In this document: positions 24,515 to 35,128 of the stretch, one piece after another | Numbering within the stretch: the stretch's first letter is position 1 | How the letters are laid out: every line of letters begins with the position of its first letter | DNA from: Pseudolabrys taiwanensis | GTDB lineage: Bacteria > Pseudomonadota > Alphaproteobacteria > Rhizobiales > Xanthobacteraceae | Reading direction: 5' to 3' | DNA: 64,000 nt | Assembly: GCF_003367395.1 (NCBI RefSeq) | Contig: NZ_CP031417.1 | Span: 1,674,001 to 1,738,000 of the forward strand | Position numbers and translations under genes: made by a program | The notes under the pieces: generated by a model | The model's input: only the letters and a program-made list of their open reading frames with translations | Databases searched by the model: none | Told to the model about the DNA's origin: nothing

Positions 24515-25909
24515 ATGACCCCCGAGAATCTTGCCCTTTTGCTCGCCGAACGAGATGCCGACCGGTACTCGCTTCATGCGCGTTATCTCAATGAGCAAAT
24601 GGTCCGGGTGCTGCAAACGATCGGTTTCGATCGGGAATATCGGCGCGGTCAGGGCCAATATCTCTACGACCGCGCGGACGACCGCTATCTCGATCTGCTC
24701 AGCGGATTCGGCGTTTTTGCGCTGGGGCGCAACCACCCGACCGTCCGCGACACCCTGAAGGCGGTCCTCGACAGCGACCTGCCGAACCTCGTCCAATTGG
24801 ACGTCTCGACGCTCGCCGGCATCCTCGCCGAGCGCCTGCTCAAATACACGCCGTATCTCGACAAGGTGTTCTTCGCCAATTCGGGCGCTGAGTCGGTCGA
24901 GGCCGCGCTGAAGTTCGCGCGCGGCGCGACCGGCCGCGACGGCCTCGTCTATTGCGGCCACGCCTTCCACGGTCTGTCCTACGGCGCCCTGTCGGTGAAC
25001 GGCGACGGCATCTTCCGCAACGGCTTCGGCTCGCTCCTGCCCGGCTGCACCGAAGTGCCGTTCAACGATCTCGCCGCCTTGGAGCAGGCGCTGGCCTCGC
25101 GCACCCAGGCGGCCTTCATCGTCGAGCCGATCCAGGGCAAGGGCGTGGTCGTCCCCGACGACAATTATCTCCGCGACGCGCTCGCGCTCTGCCGCAAATA
25201 CGGCACCATATTCATTGCCGACGAGATCCAGACCGGCCTCGGCCGCACCGGACGCTTCCTCGCCTGCGAGCACTGGGGCGTCGAGCCCGACATGGTGCTG
25301 CTGTCGAAGTCGCTCTCCGGCGGCCATGTCCCGGTCGGCGCGGTGCTCACGCGCAAGGCGATCTTCGACAAGGTGTTCGACCGCATGGACCGCGCCGTCG
25401 TGCACGGCTCGACTTTCTCGAAGAACGATCTCGCGATGGCGGCCGGCCTCGCGACCCTGAACGTGATCGAGAACGAGAAGCTGGTCGAGAACGCGGCGCG
25501 CATGGGCACCCGCCTCATCAAAGCGTTCGAAGGCATGGCCGAGCGCTACGAGCTGGTGAAGGAAGTGCGCGGCAAGGGCCTCATGATCGGCCTCGAATTC
25601 GGCGCGCCACGCTCGCTCAAGCTCAAGGCGTCGTGGAATCTGCTGGAGACCGCGAACAGCGGCCTGTTCTGCCAACTCATCGTCATTCCGCTGTTGAAGG
25701 AGCACCACATCCTCACGCAGGTGGCGGGTCACGCCAGCCACACGATCAAGCTGTTGCCGCCGCTGATCATCAACGACGAAGACTGCGCGTGGATCGAGCG
25801 CTCGTTCGACGCCGTGATCGCCGACGCGCATCGCGTGCCGGGCGCCGTCTGGTCGTTGGGCAAGACGCTGGTCGAAAACGCCATGCGCGCGCGGGCCGCG
25901 CGGGCCTGA
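24515..25909 (+). CDS. hpnO: class III aminotransferase, probably hopanoid HpnO
   Basis: The 464-residue PLP enzyme of the ornithine/acetylornithine aminotransferase class has FANSGAESVEAALKFAR, the Asp of FIADEIQTGLGRTG that contacts the pyridine N, and the PLP-binding Lys in LLSKSLSGGHVPVGA. HpnO makes aminobacteriohopanetriol from a ribosylhopane-derived aldehyde. The divergent hpnG is the main reason for this specific name. Other members of this class act on diaminobutyrate or acyl-carrier substrates. Confidence 0.68.
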   Translation: MTPENLALLLAERDADRYSLHARYLNEQMVRVLQTIGFDREYRRGQGQYLYDRADDRYLDLLSGFGVFALGRNHPTVRDTLKAVLDSDLPNLVQLDVSTLAGILAERLLKYTPYLDKVFFANSGAESVEAALKFARGATGRDGLVYCGHAFHGLSYGALSVNGDGIFRNGFGSLLPGCTEVPFNDLAALEQALASRTQAAFIVEPIQGKGVVVPDDNYLRDALALCRKYGTIFIADEIQTGLGRTGRFLACEHWGVEPDMVLLSKSLSGGHVPVGAVLTRKAIFDKVFDRMDRAVVHGSTFSKNDLAMAAGLATLNVIENEKLVENAARMGTRLIKAFEGMAERYELVKEVRGKGLMIGLEFGAPRSLKLKASWNLLETANSGLFCQLIVIPLLKEHHILTQVAGHASHTIKLLPPLIINDEDCAWIERSFDAVIADAHRVPGAVWSLGKTLVENAMRARAARA

Positions 25910-25924
25910 GCCCACAGGCGAAGC

Positions 25925-26743
25925 TCAGCGCGCGGATAGCACCACGACCTTCGTGCCGACCGGCGTGCGCTGATACAGGTCGATGACGTCCTGGTTGATC
26001 ATGCGGATGCAGCCGGACGACACGCTGGTGCCGATGGTCCACGGCTCGACCGTGCCGTGAATGCGGTAGAGCGTGTCCTTGTTGCCTTGCCACAGATACA
26101 TGGCGCGCGAGCCCAGCGGATTGCGCGGCCCACCGGCCACGCCGAGGCCGCTCTGCAACTGGCTCAGTTGCCGCCTTATTTCGGGCTGCCGCTGGATCAT
26201 CTCTTTCGGCGGATACCAGTCCGGCCATTCCTGCTTGCTGTGCACGGCGGCAACGCCCGACCAGCCGAAGCCCTGGCGGCCGACGCCGATGCCATAGCGG
26301 ATGGCACGGCCCTCACCCTGCACGAGATAGAGGAAGTGATGCGCGGGATCGATGACGATGGTGCCGGGCTGCTCGCGCGTCGGATATATCACCGCCCGGC
26401 GCAGATACGCCGCCCCGATATCCGACAGATCGACCTCGGGAATGGGGAAGCGTTCGCCACGCATCGGCGCGTAGAGCGCGGCGTAGCGGCCACGGGCGGC
26501 CGGACCGAGCGTGTCGACGCTGTCGCCCGACGGCGACCGCGCCGGCTCCTCCTGCTGCTGCTCGGGTGTGAGCGACAAAGGCCCACGCCGCAACGGGCTG
26601 CCGGAACGGCCGTAATCTGGCGGCGCCACATAGCCACCGCAGGTCCACGGATAACGGTCGTCGCAGCTTTGCGCGGCGGCCTCCCGCGCGACCGTCGCGG
26701 CAAGGAGACCGAGGCCGATAAGACAGAGGCGACGCGTAACCAT
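25925..26743 (-). CDS. L,D-transpeptidase (YkuD domain)
   Basis: The 272-residue protein has a signal peptide (about 1-24, AAAQ-SCDDR), a Pro/Gln-rich linker, then a YkuD catalytic domain (about 120-270). The active-site motif is complete: IHGTVEPW...SSGCIRM with catalytic Cys and supporting His/Ser/Arg. It forms 3-3 peptidoglycan cross-links or attaches proteins to meso-DAP in the periplasm. Two extra Cys near the mature N-terminus may pair. Confidence 0.9.
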   Translation of the reverse strand: MVTRRLCLIGLGLLAATVAREAAAQSCDDRYPWTCGGYVAPPDYGRSGSPLRRGPLSLTPEQQQEEPARSPSGDSVDTLGPAARGRYAALYAPMRGERFPIPEVDLSDIGAAYLRRAVIYPTREQPGTIVIDPAHHFLYLVQGEGRAIRYGIGVGRQGFGWSGVAAVHSKQEWPDWYPPKEMIQRQPEIRRQLSQLQSGLGVAGGPRNPLGSRAMYLWQGNKDTLYRIHGTVEPWTIGTSVSSGCIRMINQDVIDLYQRTPVGTKVVVLSAR

Positions 26744-26785
26744 GCACGCATTATGACGCGGCGGCAGAAATCCCGTTGATCCAAG

Positions 26786-27640
26786 TCAAGAGCGCGCGCG
26801 TCTCAAGGTGGCCGTCCCGAACAACGCCACCACGACGACCGCCGCGACGAGCCACAGCGCGGTGACGATGATATTCGTGCGCCCGGTCAGATTTGCGAGT
26901 TGGGCGGTCAGATTGATCATGAAATGAAGGAGAATCGCGGCCAACGTGCTGCGGCGCGTGTTGTTGAAGATCCAGGTAAAGACGATGGTCACCGGGATCA
27001 CCTGCACAAGGAAAAGCCAGAACCACAGCGACCACGGGCCCTGCGCCGCATGGTAGGTGCCGACGAGGTAGAACAGCGGCAGATGATACAGCCCCCAGAT
27101 CGCGCCCAGTATCAGGCTCGCCCTCACCGCGGTCGACCCGGCCTGCAGGCTGTCGAGCGCGTAGCCGCGCCAGCCTAATTCCTCCGGGATCGGACCGAAC
27201 AGCAAGGTCCAGAGCAGAAGGGACAGCGCCGTGGCCGGGGTCGCCACGGCCGACGACATCGCATGGCCGATCTGCGACAGCGCCATGGCATTGCCGGCGG
27301 CCACATCGACCAGCGCGGCAAGCCCCCAGAGAACCGGCGCAAACAAAAGAATGACGGCGTACCAGGACGCGGATATCCGACGCGCGTCGACGATGCGCCG
27401 CCAATAGTCGCGGCGGCCCTGGCTGCCTTGCGTCAGATGCGTGAAGGCGATGCCGCCGAGCATCGGCCCGAGCAGGCCAGCGAGTTCGAGCCCCTGCCCC
27501 CATAACGTACGCGCGCTGAGGCCGAGAACCGCAGCCGCGATCCAGAAGCTCCAGCTCCAGGCGAAGACGACAACGAAGAACGGCCATGGGCTCGCGCCAC
27601 GCCTGCCTGCCCACGCCGCCGCCGCTTCGCTCATGGCCAT
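26786..27640 (-). CDS. CPBP-family intramembrane metalloprotease
   Basis: The 284-residue multi-pass membrane protein (about eight helices) has the Abi/CPBP signature: PEELGWRGYAL (EExxxR), then WGLYHLPLF and LLHFMIN, which supply the metal-binding His residues. Family members cleave prenylated or peptide substrates in the membrane; the bacterial substrate is unknown. The start at ATG 27640 (MAMSEAA) was preferred over ATG 27682, which adds 14 residues; neither has a strong ribosome site. Confidence 0.82.
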   Translation of the reverse strand: MAMSEAAAAWAGRRGASPWPFFVVVFAWSWSFWIAAAVLGLSARTLWGQGLELAGLLGPMLGGIAFTHLTQGSQGRRDYWRRIVDARRISASWYAVILLFAPVLWGLAALVDVAAGNAMALSQIGHAMSSAVATPATALSLLLWTLLFGPIPEELGWRGYALDSLQAGSTAVRASLILGAIWGLYHLPLFYLVGTYHAAQGPWSLWFWLFLVQVIPVTIVFTWIFNNTRRSTLAAILLHFMINLTAQLANLTGRTNIIVTALWLVAAVVVVALFGTATLRRARS

Positions 27641-27731
27641 CACCGGTGATAGGCGGCGATTAGAGGCAAAGCCGCAGCGCATGGCTTGATCTGGCGCACG
27701 CCGGGAGCGACTCCCGGACGAGCCGCCGAGG

Positions 27732-29312
27732 TCAGGTCTCGATCTCCACCTCGCGGCCGACGAGGCGTCCGAGCTGGCGCAGCCGCGACGTCAGACGCTC
27801 GGCGACCAGTTGGCCGTAGAGGCCGGGCAGCGACAGCGTGAGCTTCCCGCGCTTCACCTGCATCGGCGTCTTCGGCAGCACCCCGCCCTGCCCCGCCGTG
27901 AGAATGTAAGCGACACGCATGGCGGCGCCCAAGACGCGGGCGCGGTCAAGAATGCGCGCGGTGGCCAGTTCGCGCAGACGCGGCGAAAGGTCTTCTTCGC
28001 TCAAGCCGGCATGGCGGAAATAGATCGACAGCGCGAGATAGGCGCGGCCGGGATGGTCGATCGCGGAAAATGCGCCGTGCGCGATGATGTTCATCGATTG
28101 CTCGCCGCGATAATCGGGATGCGCGCGCCAGCCGATATCGGCGAGCAAGCAGGCGGCGTGGCGAAGCCTACGCTCGTCGGCCGTCTCGTCGAGACCCGAC
28201 GAGGCCATGAACGCGTCGGTCCAGGCGATCAGCTCCTCGCCATGGCGCGGCGAACGCGAGCGCAGCACGTTCAAATCGGCGGAGGCCGAGATCAACGGGT
28301 CGAGCGCGCGCTCGCTCGGCTTGAGCAACTCGTAGAGCAGTCCCTCGCGCACGCCCATGACCGAGAACACCACATCGCTCGGCTTGATCGTGCGAATGAG
28401 GTTTTCCATCACCAGCGCCGCATAAGCCAACAGCGGCCGGCGCGCGGCGTTCACCACTTCGATCTTGGACAACGTATCGGTGTCGACGCGGTGCACCAGC
28501 CGCGAGAACTCCAGCGCCTCGCGCGCCGGAATGCGGTAGTTGTGCATGACGTGGAACGGATAGCCGGTCTGCCACATGTGCAGCCGCGCCAGCGCGCGCC
28601 ACGTGCCGCCGACGGCGTAGAACGTGCGCCCTTCCCCGCTGTGCAGCATGTCGAGGTTCTTGAACGTGTCCTCGACGAACTTCTCCGCCTTCTTGATCGA
28701 CCGATGCGAGATGTCCTGCAGAGCAAGACCGCCGAGCGGCAGCGTGATGCCCGCATTCACCCGCGAGCCGTGCACGTTGACGAGCTCGAGCGACCCGCCG
28801 CCGAGATCACCGACGATGCCGTCCGGCTTGTAGATGCCGGAGACCACGCCGAGCGCGGTCAGATGCGCCTCGCGCTTGCCCGACAGGATGCTGATCGTCG
28901 TGCGGCAGATCCGCTCGGCTTGTTTGATGAAAGCCGCGCCGTTGCGCGCATCGCGGCAGGCGGCGGTGGCGATCGCCCAGATCTTCTTGACCTTGAGGGT
29001 GTCGCACAGCCCGCGGAAGCGCCGTAACGCCGCGAGCGCGGAATTGATGGCATCCTGCGCCAACAGGCCGGTGGTCTGCACCTCGCGTCCAAGACCGGCC
29101 AAGACTTTCTCGTTGAAGATCGGCGTCGGCGCGCGCGTCAGCCCCTCATAGATCACGAGCCGAATCGAGTTCGAGCCGATGTCGATAACCGCGACGGCCG
29201 GGCCGTGATCGAGCCGGCCCTTGGCGGAGCGTTCGATGGCGCGCTTACGTGCCGCCTTCGGCGAGGCGGCGGATGAGGCTGCGGGGCGACGAGTCTTTGA
29301 GCGATTTGCCAC
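27732..29312 (-). CDS. ppx: exopolyphosphatase (Ppx/GppA family)
   Basis: The 526-residue protein has about 40 basic residues at the N-terminus, then the ASKHA fold starting [17 protein letters not shown], the phosphate loop ([12 protein letters not shown]), and a C-terminal HD-like helical domain. It releases phosphate from polyphosphate and may also hydrolyse pppGpp. The only usable start is GTG 29312: no ATG/GTG/TTG in frame lies between there and the conserved domain. It must therefore overlap the end of ppk1 by 68 bp. Confidence 0.92.
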   Translation of the reverse strand: MANRSKTRRPAASSAASPKAARKRAIERSAKGRLDHGPAVAVIDIGSNSIRLVIYEGLTRAPTPIFNEKVLAGLGREVQTTGLLAQDAINSALAALRRFRGLCDTLKVKKIWAIATAACRDARNGAAFIKQAERICRTTISILSGKREAHLTALGVVSGIYKPDGIVGDLGGGSLELVNVHGSRVNAGITLPLGGLALQDISHRSIKKAEKFVEDTFKNLDMLHSGEGRTFYAVGGTWRALARLHMWQTGYPFHVMHNYRIPAREALEFSRLVHRVDTDTLSKIEVVNAARRPLLAYAALVMENLIRTIKPSDVVFSVMGVREGLLYELLKPSERALDPLISASADLNVLRSRSPRHGEELIAWTDAFMASSGLDETADERRLRHAACLLADIGWRAHPDYRGEQSMNIIAHGAFSAIDHPGRAYLALSIYFRHAGLSEEDLSPRLRELATARILDRARVLGAAMRVAYILTAGQGGVLPKTPMQVKRGKLTLSLPGLYGQLVAERLTSRLRQLGRLVGREVEIET

Positions 29313-31464
29313 GTCCGGAGAGGCTCGGATTGGTCATGAAGTACTTATGGGCGTTGAAGGGTTCTTCGCCCGGCGCGGCCTTTATGCGCGTCGACGTCCC
29401 ATCCGGCAAGACCTTCCAGCTCTGCTCGTTGTCCTTGAAGTTCGCCACCATGATCTGGCCGAGCACCTGCTCGTGCACGGTCGGATTGAGAATGGGGCAC
29501 AAAGCCTCGACCCGGCGGTCGAGATTGCGCGGCATCATGTCGGCCGACGAGATATACACAGCCGCTTTCGCATGCGGCAGCTGATGACCGTTGCCGAAAC
29601 AATAGATGCGCCCGTGCTCGAGGAACCGGCCGACGATCGACTTGACGTGGATGTTCTCCGAGAGGCCCGGCACGCCGGGCCGGAGGCAGCAGATACCGCG
29701 CACGACGAGATCGATTTCAACCCCCGCGGCGGAGGCATCGTACAACGCATCGATGATGCCGGGATCGACAAGCGAGTTCATCTTCATCCAGATCGCCGCC
29801 GGCTTGCCGGCCTTGGCGTTGGCGGCTTCCTGCGCGATGTGGTCGAGAATGCGCTTGCGCAGCGAGATCGGCGAAATCGCCATGCGCTCGAGTTCGTCCG
29901 GCTCTGCGTAACCGGTGATGTAGTTGAAGATGCGCGCCACGTCGCGCCCGATCACGAGGTCCGCCGTGAAGAACGACAAGTCGGTATAAATACGCGCGGT
30001 CACCGGGTGATAATTGCCGGTGCCGACATGCACGTAGGTCGCCAGCGAACCGCCCTCGCGGCGCACGACCAGCGACAGCTTGGCGTGGGTCTTCAGCTCG
30101 ATGAAGCCGTACACGACCTGCACGCCGGCGCGCTCGAGGTCGCGCGCCCAGCGGATATTGGCTTCCTCGTCGAAGCGCGCCTTCAATTCGACCAGCGCGG
30201 TCACCGACTTGCCGGCTTCGGCCGCTTCCACGAGCGTCTTCACGATCGGGGACTCGGCGGAGGTGCGGTACAAAGTCTGCTTGATCGCCACCACGTTCGG
30301 GTCGCGCGCCGCCTGCTGCAGGAACTGCACGACGACGTCGAACGATTCATAAGGATGGTGGACGACGAGATCCTTCTGCCGGATCGCGGCGAAGCAGTCG
30401 CCGCCATGATCGCGGATGCGCTCGGGATAGCGCGGGTTGTACGGCACGAATTCGAGGTCGGGCCGGTCGACGCGCGTGAGCTGCGACAGATCGTTGAGCG
30501 CGAGCACGCCGTCGACCATGAACACTTCGTCGTCGGCGACGGCCAGCGCGCGCTGCACGAAGCCGCACAGTTCGGGCGGCATCTTGGCATCGAGCTCGAG
30601 CCGGATCACCGAACCGCGCCGGCGCTGCTTGAGCGCCGTTTCGAACAGCCGCACCAGATCTTCCGCCTCTTCCTCGATTTCCACTTCGGAATCGCGGATG
30701 GCACGGAAAGCGCCGTGCCCCTTCATGGTGTAGCCGGGGAACAGGCGGCTGATGAACAGCGCCGTCGCGCCTTCGAGCGTGATCAGGCGCACGCCATCGC
30801 CGCTGGTCGGCAAGCGGATGAAGCGCTCGATCTTCTGCGGCATGCGCAGGAGCGCGTTCATCGCCTTGCCGTCCTTCACGCGCGCGAGCTGCAACGCGAT
30901 CGAGAAGCCGAGATTGGGAATGAACGGGAACGGATGCGCCGGATCGATGGCGAGTGGCGTCAGCAACGGGAACACGTGGGTGAGGAAATGCTCTTCGAGC
31001 CACGCGCGCTCATTCTTCTTGAGGTCCGCGTTGTCGACCAACGTCACGCCCGCTTTGGCGAGCTCCGGACGCAGCTCGATCCAGCGCTGCTGCTGATCGT
31101 GCGCCAGCGAGGCAACGGCCTCGCCGATGCGGGCGAGCTGCTCGGCCGGCGTCAGGCCGTCCGGGCTCTGCGTCAGGATGCCCTGCCGCACCTGCCCCTT
31201 GAGGCCGGCGACGCGCACCATGAAGAATTCATCGAGGTTGTTGGCCGAGATCGACAGGAAGCGGACGCGCTCGAGCAGCGGATGATGCGCGTTGGCCGCC
31301 TCCTCCAGCACGCGGCGATTGAAATGGAGCCACGACAACTCACGGTTGATGAACCGTAAAGGACTGGCGCGTAACGACGGATCGCCCCCGGCCGCCTTGG
31401 CCTCTGGCGCCGGATCTTGAGCAATTTCTTCAGCAGTTATAACTGCTTGGCTACGTTCGGTCAT
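29245..31464 (-). CDS. ppk1: polyphosphate kinase 1
   Basis: The 739-residue enzyme has all four Ppk1 domains: N-terminal helical ([19 protein letters not shown]), head, and the two PLD-like catalytic domains. The autophosphorylated His is expected in [14 protein letters not shown], and the second conserved His follows in [19 protein letters not shown]. It polymerises ATP gamma-phosphate to polyphosphate at the membrane. The overlap with ppx ties synthesis and breakdown in one transcript. Confidence 0.96.
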   Translation of the reverse strand: MTERSQAVITAEEIAQDPAPEAKAAGGDPSLRASPLRFINRELSWLHFNRRVLEEAANAHHPLLERVRFLSISANNLDEFFMVRVAGLKGQVRQGILTQSPDGLTPAEQLARIGEAVASLAHDQQQRWIELRPELAKAGVTLVDNADLKKNERAWLEEHFLTHVFPLLTPLAIDPAHPFPFIPNLGFSIALQLARVKDGKAMNALLRMPQKIERFIRLPTSGDGVRLITLEGATALFISRLFPGYTMKGHGAFRAIRDSEVEIEEEAEDLVRLFETALKQRRRGSVIRLELDAKMPPELCGFVQRALAVADDEVFMVDGVLALNDLSQLTRVDRPDLEFVPYNPRYPERIRDHGGDCFAAIRQKDLVVHHPYESFDVVVQFLQQAARDPNVVAIKQTLYRTSAESPIVKTLVEAAEAGKSVTALVELKARFDEEANIRWARDLERAGVQVVYGFIELKTHAKLSLVVRREGGSLATYVHVGTGNYHPVTARIYTDLSFFTADLVIGRDVARIFNYITGYAEPDELERMAISPISLRKRILDHIAQEAANAKAGKPAAIWMKMNSLVDPGIIDALYDASAAGVEIDLVVRGICCLRPGVPGLSENIHVKSIVGRFLEHGRIYCFGNGHQLPHAKAAVYISSADMMPRNLDRRVEALCPILNPTVHEQVLGQIMVANFKDNEQSWKVLPDGTSTRIKAAPGEEPFNAHKYFMTNPSLSGRGKSLKDSSPRSLIRRLAEGGT

Positions 31465-31578
31465 GGGCGCCCCAGGGTCTCGCTGCCGCTTTAGGCGTCA
31501 AGAATGGCGTCCAGATGACAAGTCCCGGCTGTCACAATCAAGCGCCGCGCGCTTTTGTCATTAAGAAGTCACAGAAAG

Positions 31579-32262
31579 TCAGGCCGGGACGTCGCGGAAC
31601 AGTTCCGCCGCAAGGGCGCGCGTCACCGGGCGGTGCTGACGCATGGCCTCCTCGTCCAGCCGGGCCACCGCGCTGCGGGCGGCGGCGAAGGACCGCTCGA
31701 TGCGGTTGGCGAGATAGTTCACCACCGGCTCGTCGACATTGAGCTGGCGGTCGGCGGCGAGCTTGACGATGAGCAGACGCAGCAGCGCATCGTCGGGCGC
31801 ATCGAGCGTCACCGCCGGCACGGCGCGCAGCCGCGAGGCGAGATCGCGGATGGTGAGCGTCAGACTGGCGGGCGCGACGCGGGCGGTGATGAGGACGTAG
31901 GCGCCCTCCTCGCGCGCGAGGTTGAGCAGATGGAACAGCGCGCGCTCGTCGAGCTCAGCCGGCTGGAGATCCTCCAGCACCAGCGCGCCCGTGACGAGCG
32001 TCGATGGCAGATCGGTTTCGCCCAGCAGCCTGGCCGACAATGTGCGCGCGCCGGCCACCTCCGCCCAGATGGTGGCGAGATGGCTCTTGCCGGCGCCCTC
32101 CGGTCCAACCAGCGCCATGACCTTGTTCGGCCAATCGGGCCAACGCTCGACCAAGGTCAGCGCCGCGTTGTTGGAGGGACCCGGCAGGAAATCCTCGCGC
32201 GCGAAGCTCACGGCGTGATCGAGCGCGAGCACGAGCTGCCGCGGACCAAACATACGCACCAT
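31579..32262 (-). CDS. hdaA: DnaA regulatory inactivator HdaA
   Basis: The 227-residue short AAA+ protein resembles DnaA domain III without the DNA-binding domain. It starts near PRQLVLALDHAVSFAREDFLPG, and has a Walker A-like VGPEGAGKSHLA and LVLEDLQPAE in the Walker B position. With the sliding clamp it promotes DnaA-ATP hydrolysis to stop re-initiation. The clamp-binding motif is expected at the N-terminus, so the start matters: ATG 32262 or the in-frame ATG 32253. It lies 5 bp downstream of perM; the perM-hdaA-ppk1 order is conserved in alphaproteobacteria. Confidence 0.88.
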   Translation of the reverse strand: MVRMFGPRQLVLALDHAVSFAREDFLPGPSNNAALTLVERWPDWPNKVMALVGPEGAGKSHLATIWAEVAGARTLSARLLGETDLPSTLVTGALVLEDLQPAELDERALFHLLNLAREEGAYVLITARVAPASLTLTIRDLASRLRAVPAVTLDAPDDALLRLLIVKLAADRQLNVDEPVVNYLANRIERSFAAARSAVARLDEEAMRQHRPVTRALAAELFRDVPA

Positions 32263-32267
32263 GAGAC

Positions 32268-33383
32268 TCAACCCACCCTGTCGCCGGTGTACAGTGAGCT
32301 CTCCAGATAGCGCCGCAATGCAAAGCGCGCCAGCACGCCGATGGTTGCCGCAAGCGGCACCGCGACCAGCAAGCCGACGAAGCCGAACAGATAGCCGAAG
32401 GCGAGCAGCGCGAACATCAACCACACCGGATGCAAGCCGACGCTGTCGCCGACCAGCTTGGGCGACAGCAGGTTGCCCTCGAAGAACTGGCCGACGAGGA
32501 AGATACCGAGGATCACCAGGATCCAGGTGTAGTCCGGCCAGAACTGCGCGACCGCGACCGCGAGCGACAAGATTAGGCCGGTCAACGATCCGACGTAGGG
32601 GATGAAGGTAATCAAGCCCGAGAGCAGCCCGATCAGCAGGCCGAAATTAAGCCCGGCGAGCGACAGAGCGATCGCATAGAACGTCCCGAGGATCAGGCAC
32701 ACCGCGCTTTGGCCGCGGATGAAGCCGGCGATCGCCCCGTCGATCTCGCGCGCCAGTTGGCGCACGGTGTCGCGATGCTGCCGCGGCACCCAGCCGTCGA
32801 CCGTGTCGATCATGCGGTGCCAGTCGTAGATCAGGTAGAACGCCACGACCGGCGTCACCACGATGAGCGAGAACAGCGACACCAGCGCGCGCCCGCCCGA
32901 CCACAACGACTTCGAGAAAGTGGAGAGCCAGCCGACGCCCTGCGTGACCAGATCGCTCATGCCCTTGTCGGAATTCAAACCCGAGCCGAGCAGCTTCTGC
33001 AGCCACGGCCAGCCCGGATCGCGCAGCAGGCCCTGCAGCTTGCCGACGTAACCGGGAATGTTCTCGACCAGCGATGCCAGCTGACTGCCGAGCAGCGGCG
33101 CGATCAGCAGGATGATCAGCACGAAGGCGAGCACCATCAGCGTGATGAGCAGCAGCGACGCCGCCACCCGGTTCACCCCCATGCGCTGCAGCCGGTCGGT
33201 GGCCGGCGTCAGCAGATAGGCGATCGCGAAGCCGGCGACGAACGGCAGCAGGATCTCGCTCAAGAGCCACAGCAGCAGCACGACCACGGCAAAAGCGGCG
33301 AGCCAGAAGCCGACCTGATTGCGGAAGGCGCCGGAGCGCCGCGGAGCGGGTGACGCGGCGCGTTCGGGGGCCGGCATACTCAT
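32268..33383 (-). CDS. AI-2E/PerM family membrane protein
   Basis: The 371-residue protein has eight hydrophobic segments and an extended periplasmic/helical section between TM2 and TM3 (about 95-180), the PerM/AI-2E layout. GLITFIPYVGSLTG and GQFFEGNLLSPKLVGDSVGLHP are family signatures. Members export small molecules or ions, and some are Na+/H+ antiporters. Its ATG overlaps the pgsA stop (ATGA). Confidence 0.88.
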   Translation of the reverse strand: MSMPAPERAASPAPRRSGAFRNQVGFWLAAFAVVVLLLWLLSEILLPFVAGFAIAYLLTPATDRLQRMGVNRVAASLLLITLMVLAFVLIILLIAPLLGSQLASLVENIPGYVGKLQGLLRDPGWPWLQKLLGSGLNSDKGMSDLVTQGVGWLSTFSKSLWSGGRALVSLFSLIVVTPVVAFYLIYDWHRMIDTVDGWVPRQHRDTVRQLAREIDGAIAGFIRGQSAVCLILGTFYAIALSLAGLNFGLLIGLLSGLITFIPYVGSLTGLILSLAVAVAQFWPDYTWILVILGIFLVGQFFEGNLLSPKLVGDSVGLHPVWLMFALLAFGYLFGFVGLLVAVPLAATIGVLARFALRRYLESSLYTGDRVG

Positions 33384-33925
33384 GGGCTGGTCATGGTCGA
33401 GTTCATGTGGCGCACCCATTCGGCGAGGTAGGCCGCGATCGACAGCAGGGTCAGCGCCGTCACAAGGCCGGTCAAAATGAGAGTCAGCAGCGGCACGTCG
33501 AAGCGGAAGCCGAGCGAGGCGAGCACGACGCAGGCAAAGACGATCTGCGCCACGGTATTGAGCTTCGACACCAGCAGCGGTTTGATCTTGAGCGGCGAGC
33601 CCATCACCCACGACAGCATGATGCCGCCGATGATCAGGATGTCGCGGGAGACCACCAGGATCACCAGCCAGCGCGGGATGTAACCATTGACCCCGAGGGT
33701 GACGTAAATCGAGACGATCAGCGCCTTGTCGGCGAGCGGATCGAGATACGCCCCCAGCACCGTGGTCATGTGGAACCGCTTCGCCAGGAAGCCGTCGATG
33801 GCGTCGCTGACGCCAGCGGCCAGAAATAGCACGAAGGCGAGCCACATCAGCCCCTGCGAGATCGCCCAGACAACGATCGGCACCAGCAGAATGCGGCCCA
33901 GCGTAATGAGGTTCGGAATACTCAA
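33380..33925 (-). CDS. pgsA: CDP-alcohol phosphatidyltransferase (PgsA-like)
   Basis: The 181-residue membrane enzyme has the catalytic motif DG-x2-AR-x8-G-x3-D-x3-D present as SDAIDGFLAKRFHMTTVLGAYLD, split here as DAIDGFLAKR then GAYLDPLADK. It makes phosphatidylglycerophosphate from CDP-diacylglycerol and glycerol-3-phosphate, or a related lipid. TTG 33925 gives the family-typical start (SIPNLITLGR); an ATG at 34003 would add 26 poorly conserved residues. It is divergent from purM. Confidence 0.85.
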   Translation of the reverse strand: MSIPNLITLGRILLVPIVVWAISQGLMWLAFVLFLAAGVSDAIDGFLAKRFHMTTVLGAYLDPLADKALIVSIYVTLGVNGYIPRWLVILVVSRDILIIGGIMLSWVMGSPLKIKPLLVSKLNTVAQIVFACVVLASLGFRFDVPLLTLILTGLVTALTLLSIAAYLAEWVRHMNSTMTSP

Positions 33926-34051
33926 GGCAGTCCCGGCTCGCAGACGCGCCGCCACGGGCGGCACGTCATTCCCATCGGCAGAGTATAACGACCGGCTGAC
34001 CATTGCACGACTTGCGATTTTTCCGTAGGACCCGACACGAACGAGGGAAAA

Positions 34052-35125
34052 ATGGCAGAAGAACAGCGCGGCCTGACTTATGCGCAGGCGGGCGTGGACA
34101 TCGACGCCGGCAACCGCATGGTGGAGCTGATCAAGCCCCTGGTGCGTGCCACGGCGCGGCCGGGCGCGGACGCCGAAATCGGCGGCTTCGGCGGCCTGTT
34201 CGACCTGAAAAAATGCGGCTTTTCCGATCCGGTCCTGGTGGCCGCTACCGACGGCGTCGGCACCAAGGTCAAGATCGCGGTTGAGACCGGCCGTCACGAG
34301 ACGATCGGCATCGACCTCGTCGCCATGTCGGTCAACGACCTGGTGGTACAAGGCGCCGAGCCGCTGTTTTTCCTCGATTATTATGCCTGTGGAAAATTGG
34401 ATCCCGCGGCCGGCGCGGCCGTGGTCGCCGGCATCAGCGCCGGGTGCCGCGACGCCGGCTGCGCCTTGATCGGCGGCGAGACCGCCGAGATGCCGGGCGT
34501 CTATCGCGGCGGCGACTACGACCTCGCCGGCTTTGCCGTCGGCGCGGCCGAGCGCGGTGCGCTGCTGCCCCGCCCCGACATCGCGGCAGGCGACGCCATC
34601 ATCGGCCTCGCCTCCTCCGGCGTGCATTCGAACGGCTACTCTCTGGTGCGCCGCGTTGTGGAAAAATCCGGCCTCGCCTGGGATGCACCGGCACCTTTCG
34701 CGGCCGGCCAGAGCCTCGGCGAAGCGATCCTCGCGCCGACGCGCATCTACGTGAAGTCGTCGCTTGCGGCGATCCGCGGCACCGGCGCGGTGAAGGGTCT
34801 CGCGCACATCACCGGCGGCGGCTTCCCCGACAATATCCCGCGCGTGCTGCCGAAGGGTCTCGGCGCGCGCGTCGATCTTGCGCGCGTCGATGTGCTGCCG
34901 GTGTTCAAGTGGCTGGCCAAGACCGGCAACATCGAACAGAACGAGATGCTGCGCACCTTCAACTGCGGCATCGGCATGATCGTCGTCACCGCGCCGCAGG
35001 ACGCCGAGCGCGTGATGGCGGCCTTCACCGCCGCCGGCGAAAAGGCAACGCGCATCGGCGAAGTCATCGCCGCGACGGACGAACCGCGCGTCGTCTATGA
35101 CGGCGCGCTCGATCTGAGCGCCTAA
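34052..35125 (+). CDS. purM: phosphoribosylformylglycinamidine cyclo-ligase
   Basis: The 357-residue PurM (AIR synthetase) converts FGAM to AIR with ATP, step 5 of purine synthesis. Family motifs are the opening [17 protein letters not shown], the ATP-binding [23 protein letters not shown] and [19 protein letters not shown] lies 6 bases before the ATG. purN follows after 3 bp, so the two are co-translated. Confidence 0.97.
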   Translation: MAEEQRGLTYAQAGVDIDAGNRMVELIKPLVRATARPGADAEIGGFGGLFDLKKCGFSDPVLVAATDGVGTKVKIAVETGRHETIGIDLVAMSVNDLVVQGAEPLFFLDYYACGKLDPAAGAAVVAGISAGCRDAGCALIGGETAEMPGVYRGGDYDLAGFAVGAAERGALLPRPDIAAGDAIIGLASSGVHSNGYSLVRRVVEKSGLAWDAPAPFAAGQSLGEAILAPTRIYVKSSLAAIRGTGAVKGLAHITGGGFPDNIPRVLPKGLGARVDLARVDVLPVFKWLAKTGNIEQNEMLRTFNCGIGMIVVTAPQDAERVMAAFTAAGEKATRIGEVIAATDEPRVVYDGALDLSA

Positions 35126-35128
35126 GCG

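Noticed and set aside
29221..31359. 712-codon open frame on the plus strand, antisense to ppk1
   Set aside because: High GC keeps the antisense frame open. Its product is Arg/His/Asp-rich with no domain, while ppk1 is complete on the other strand.
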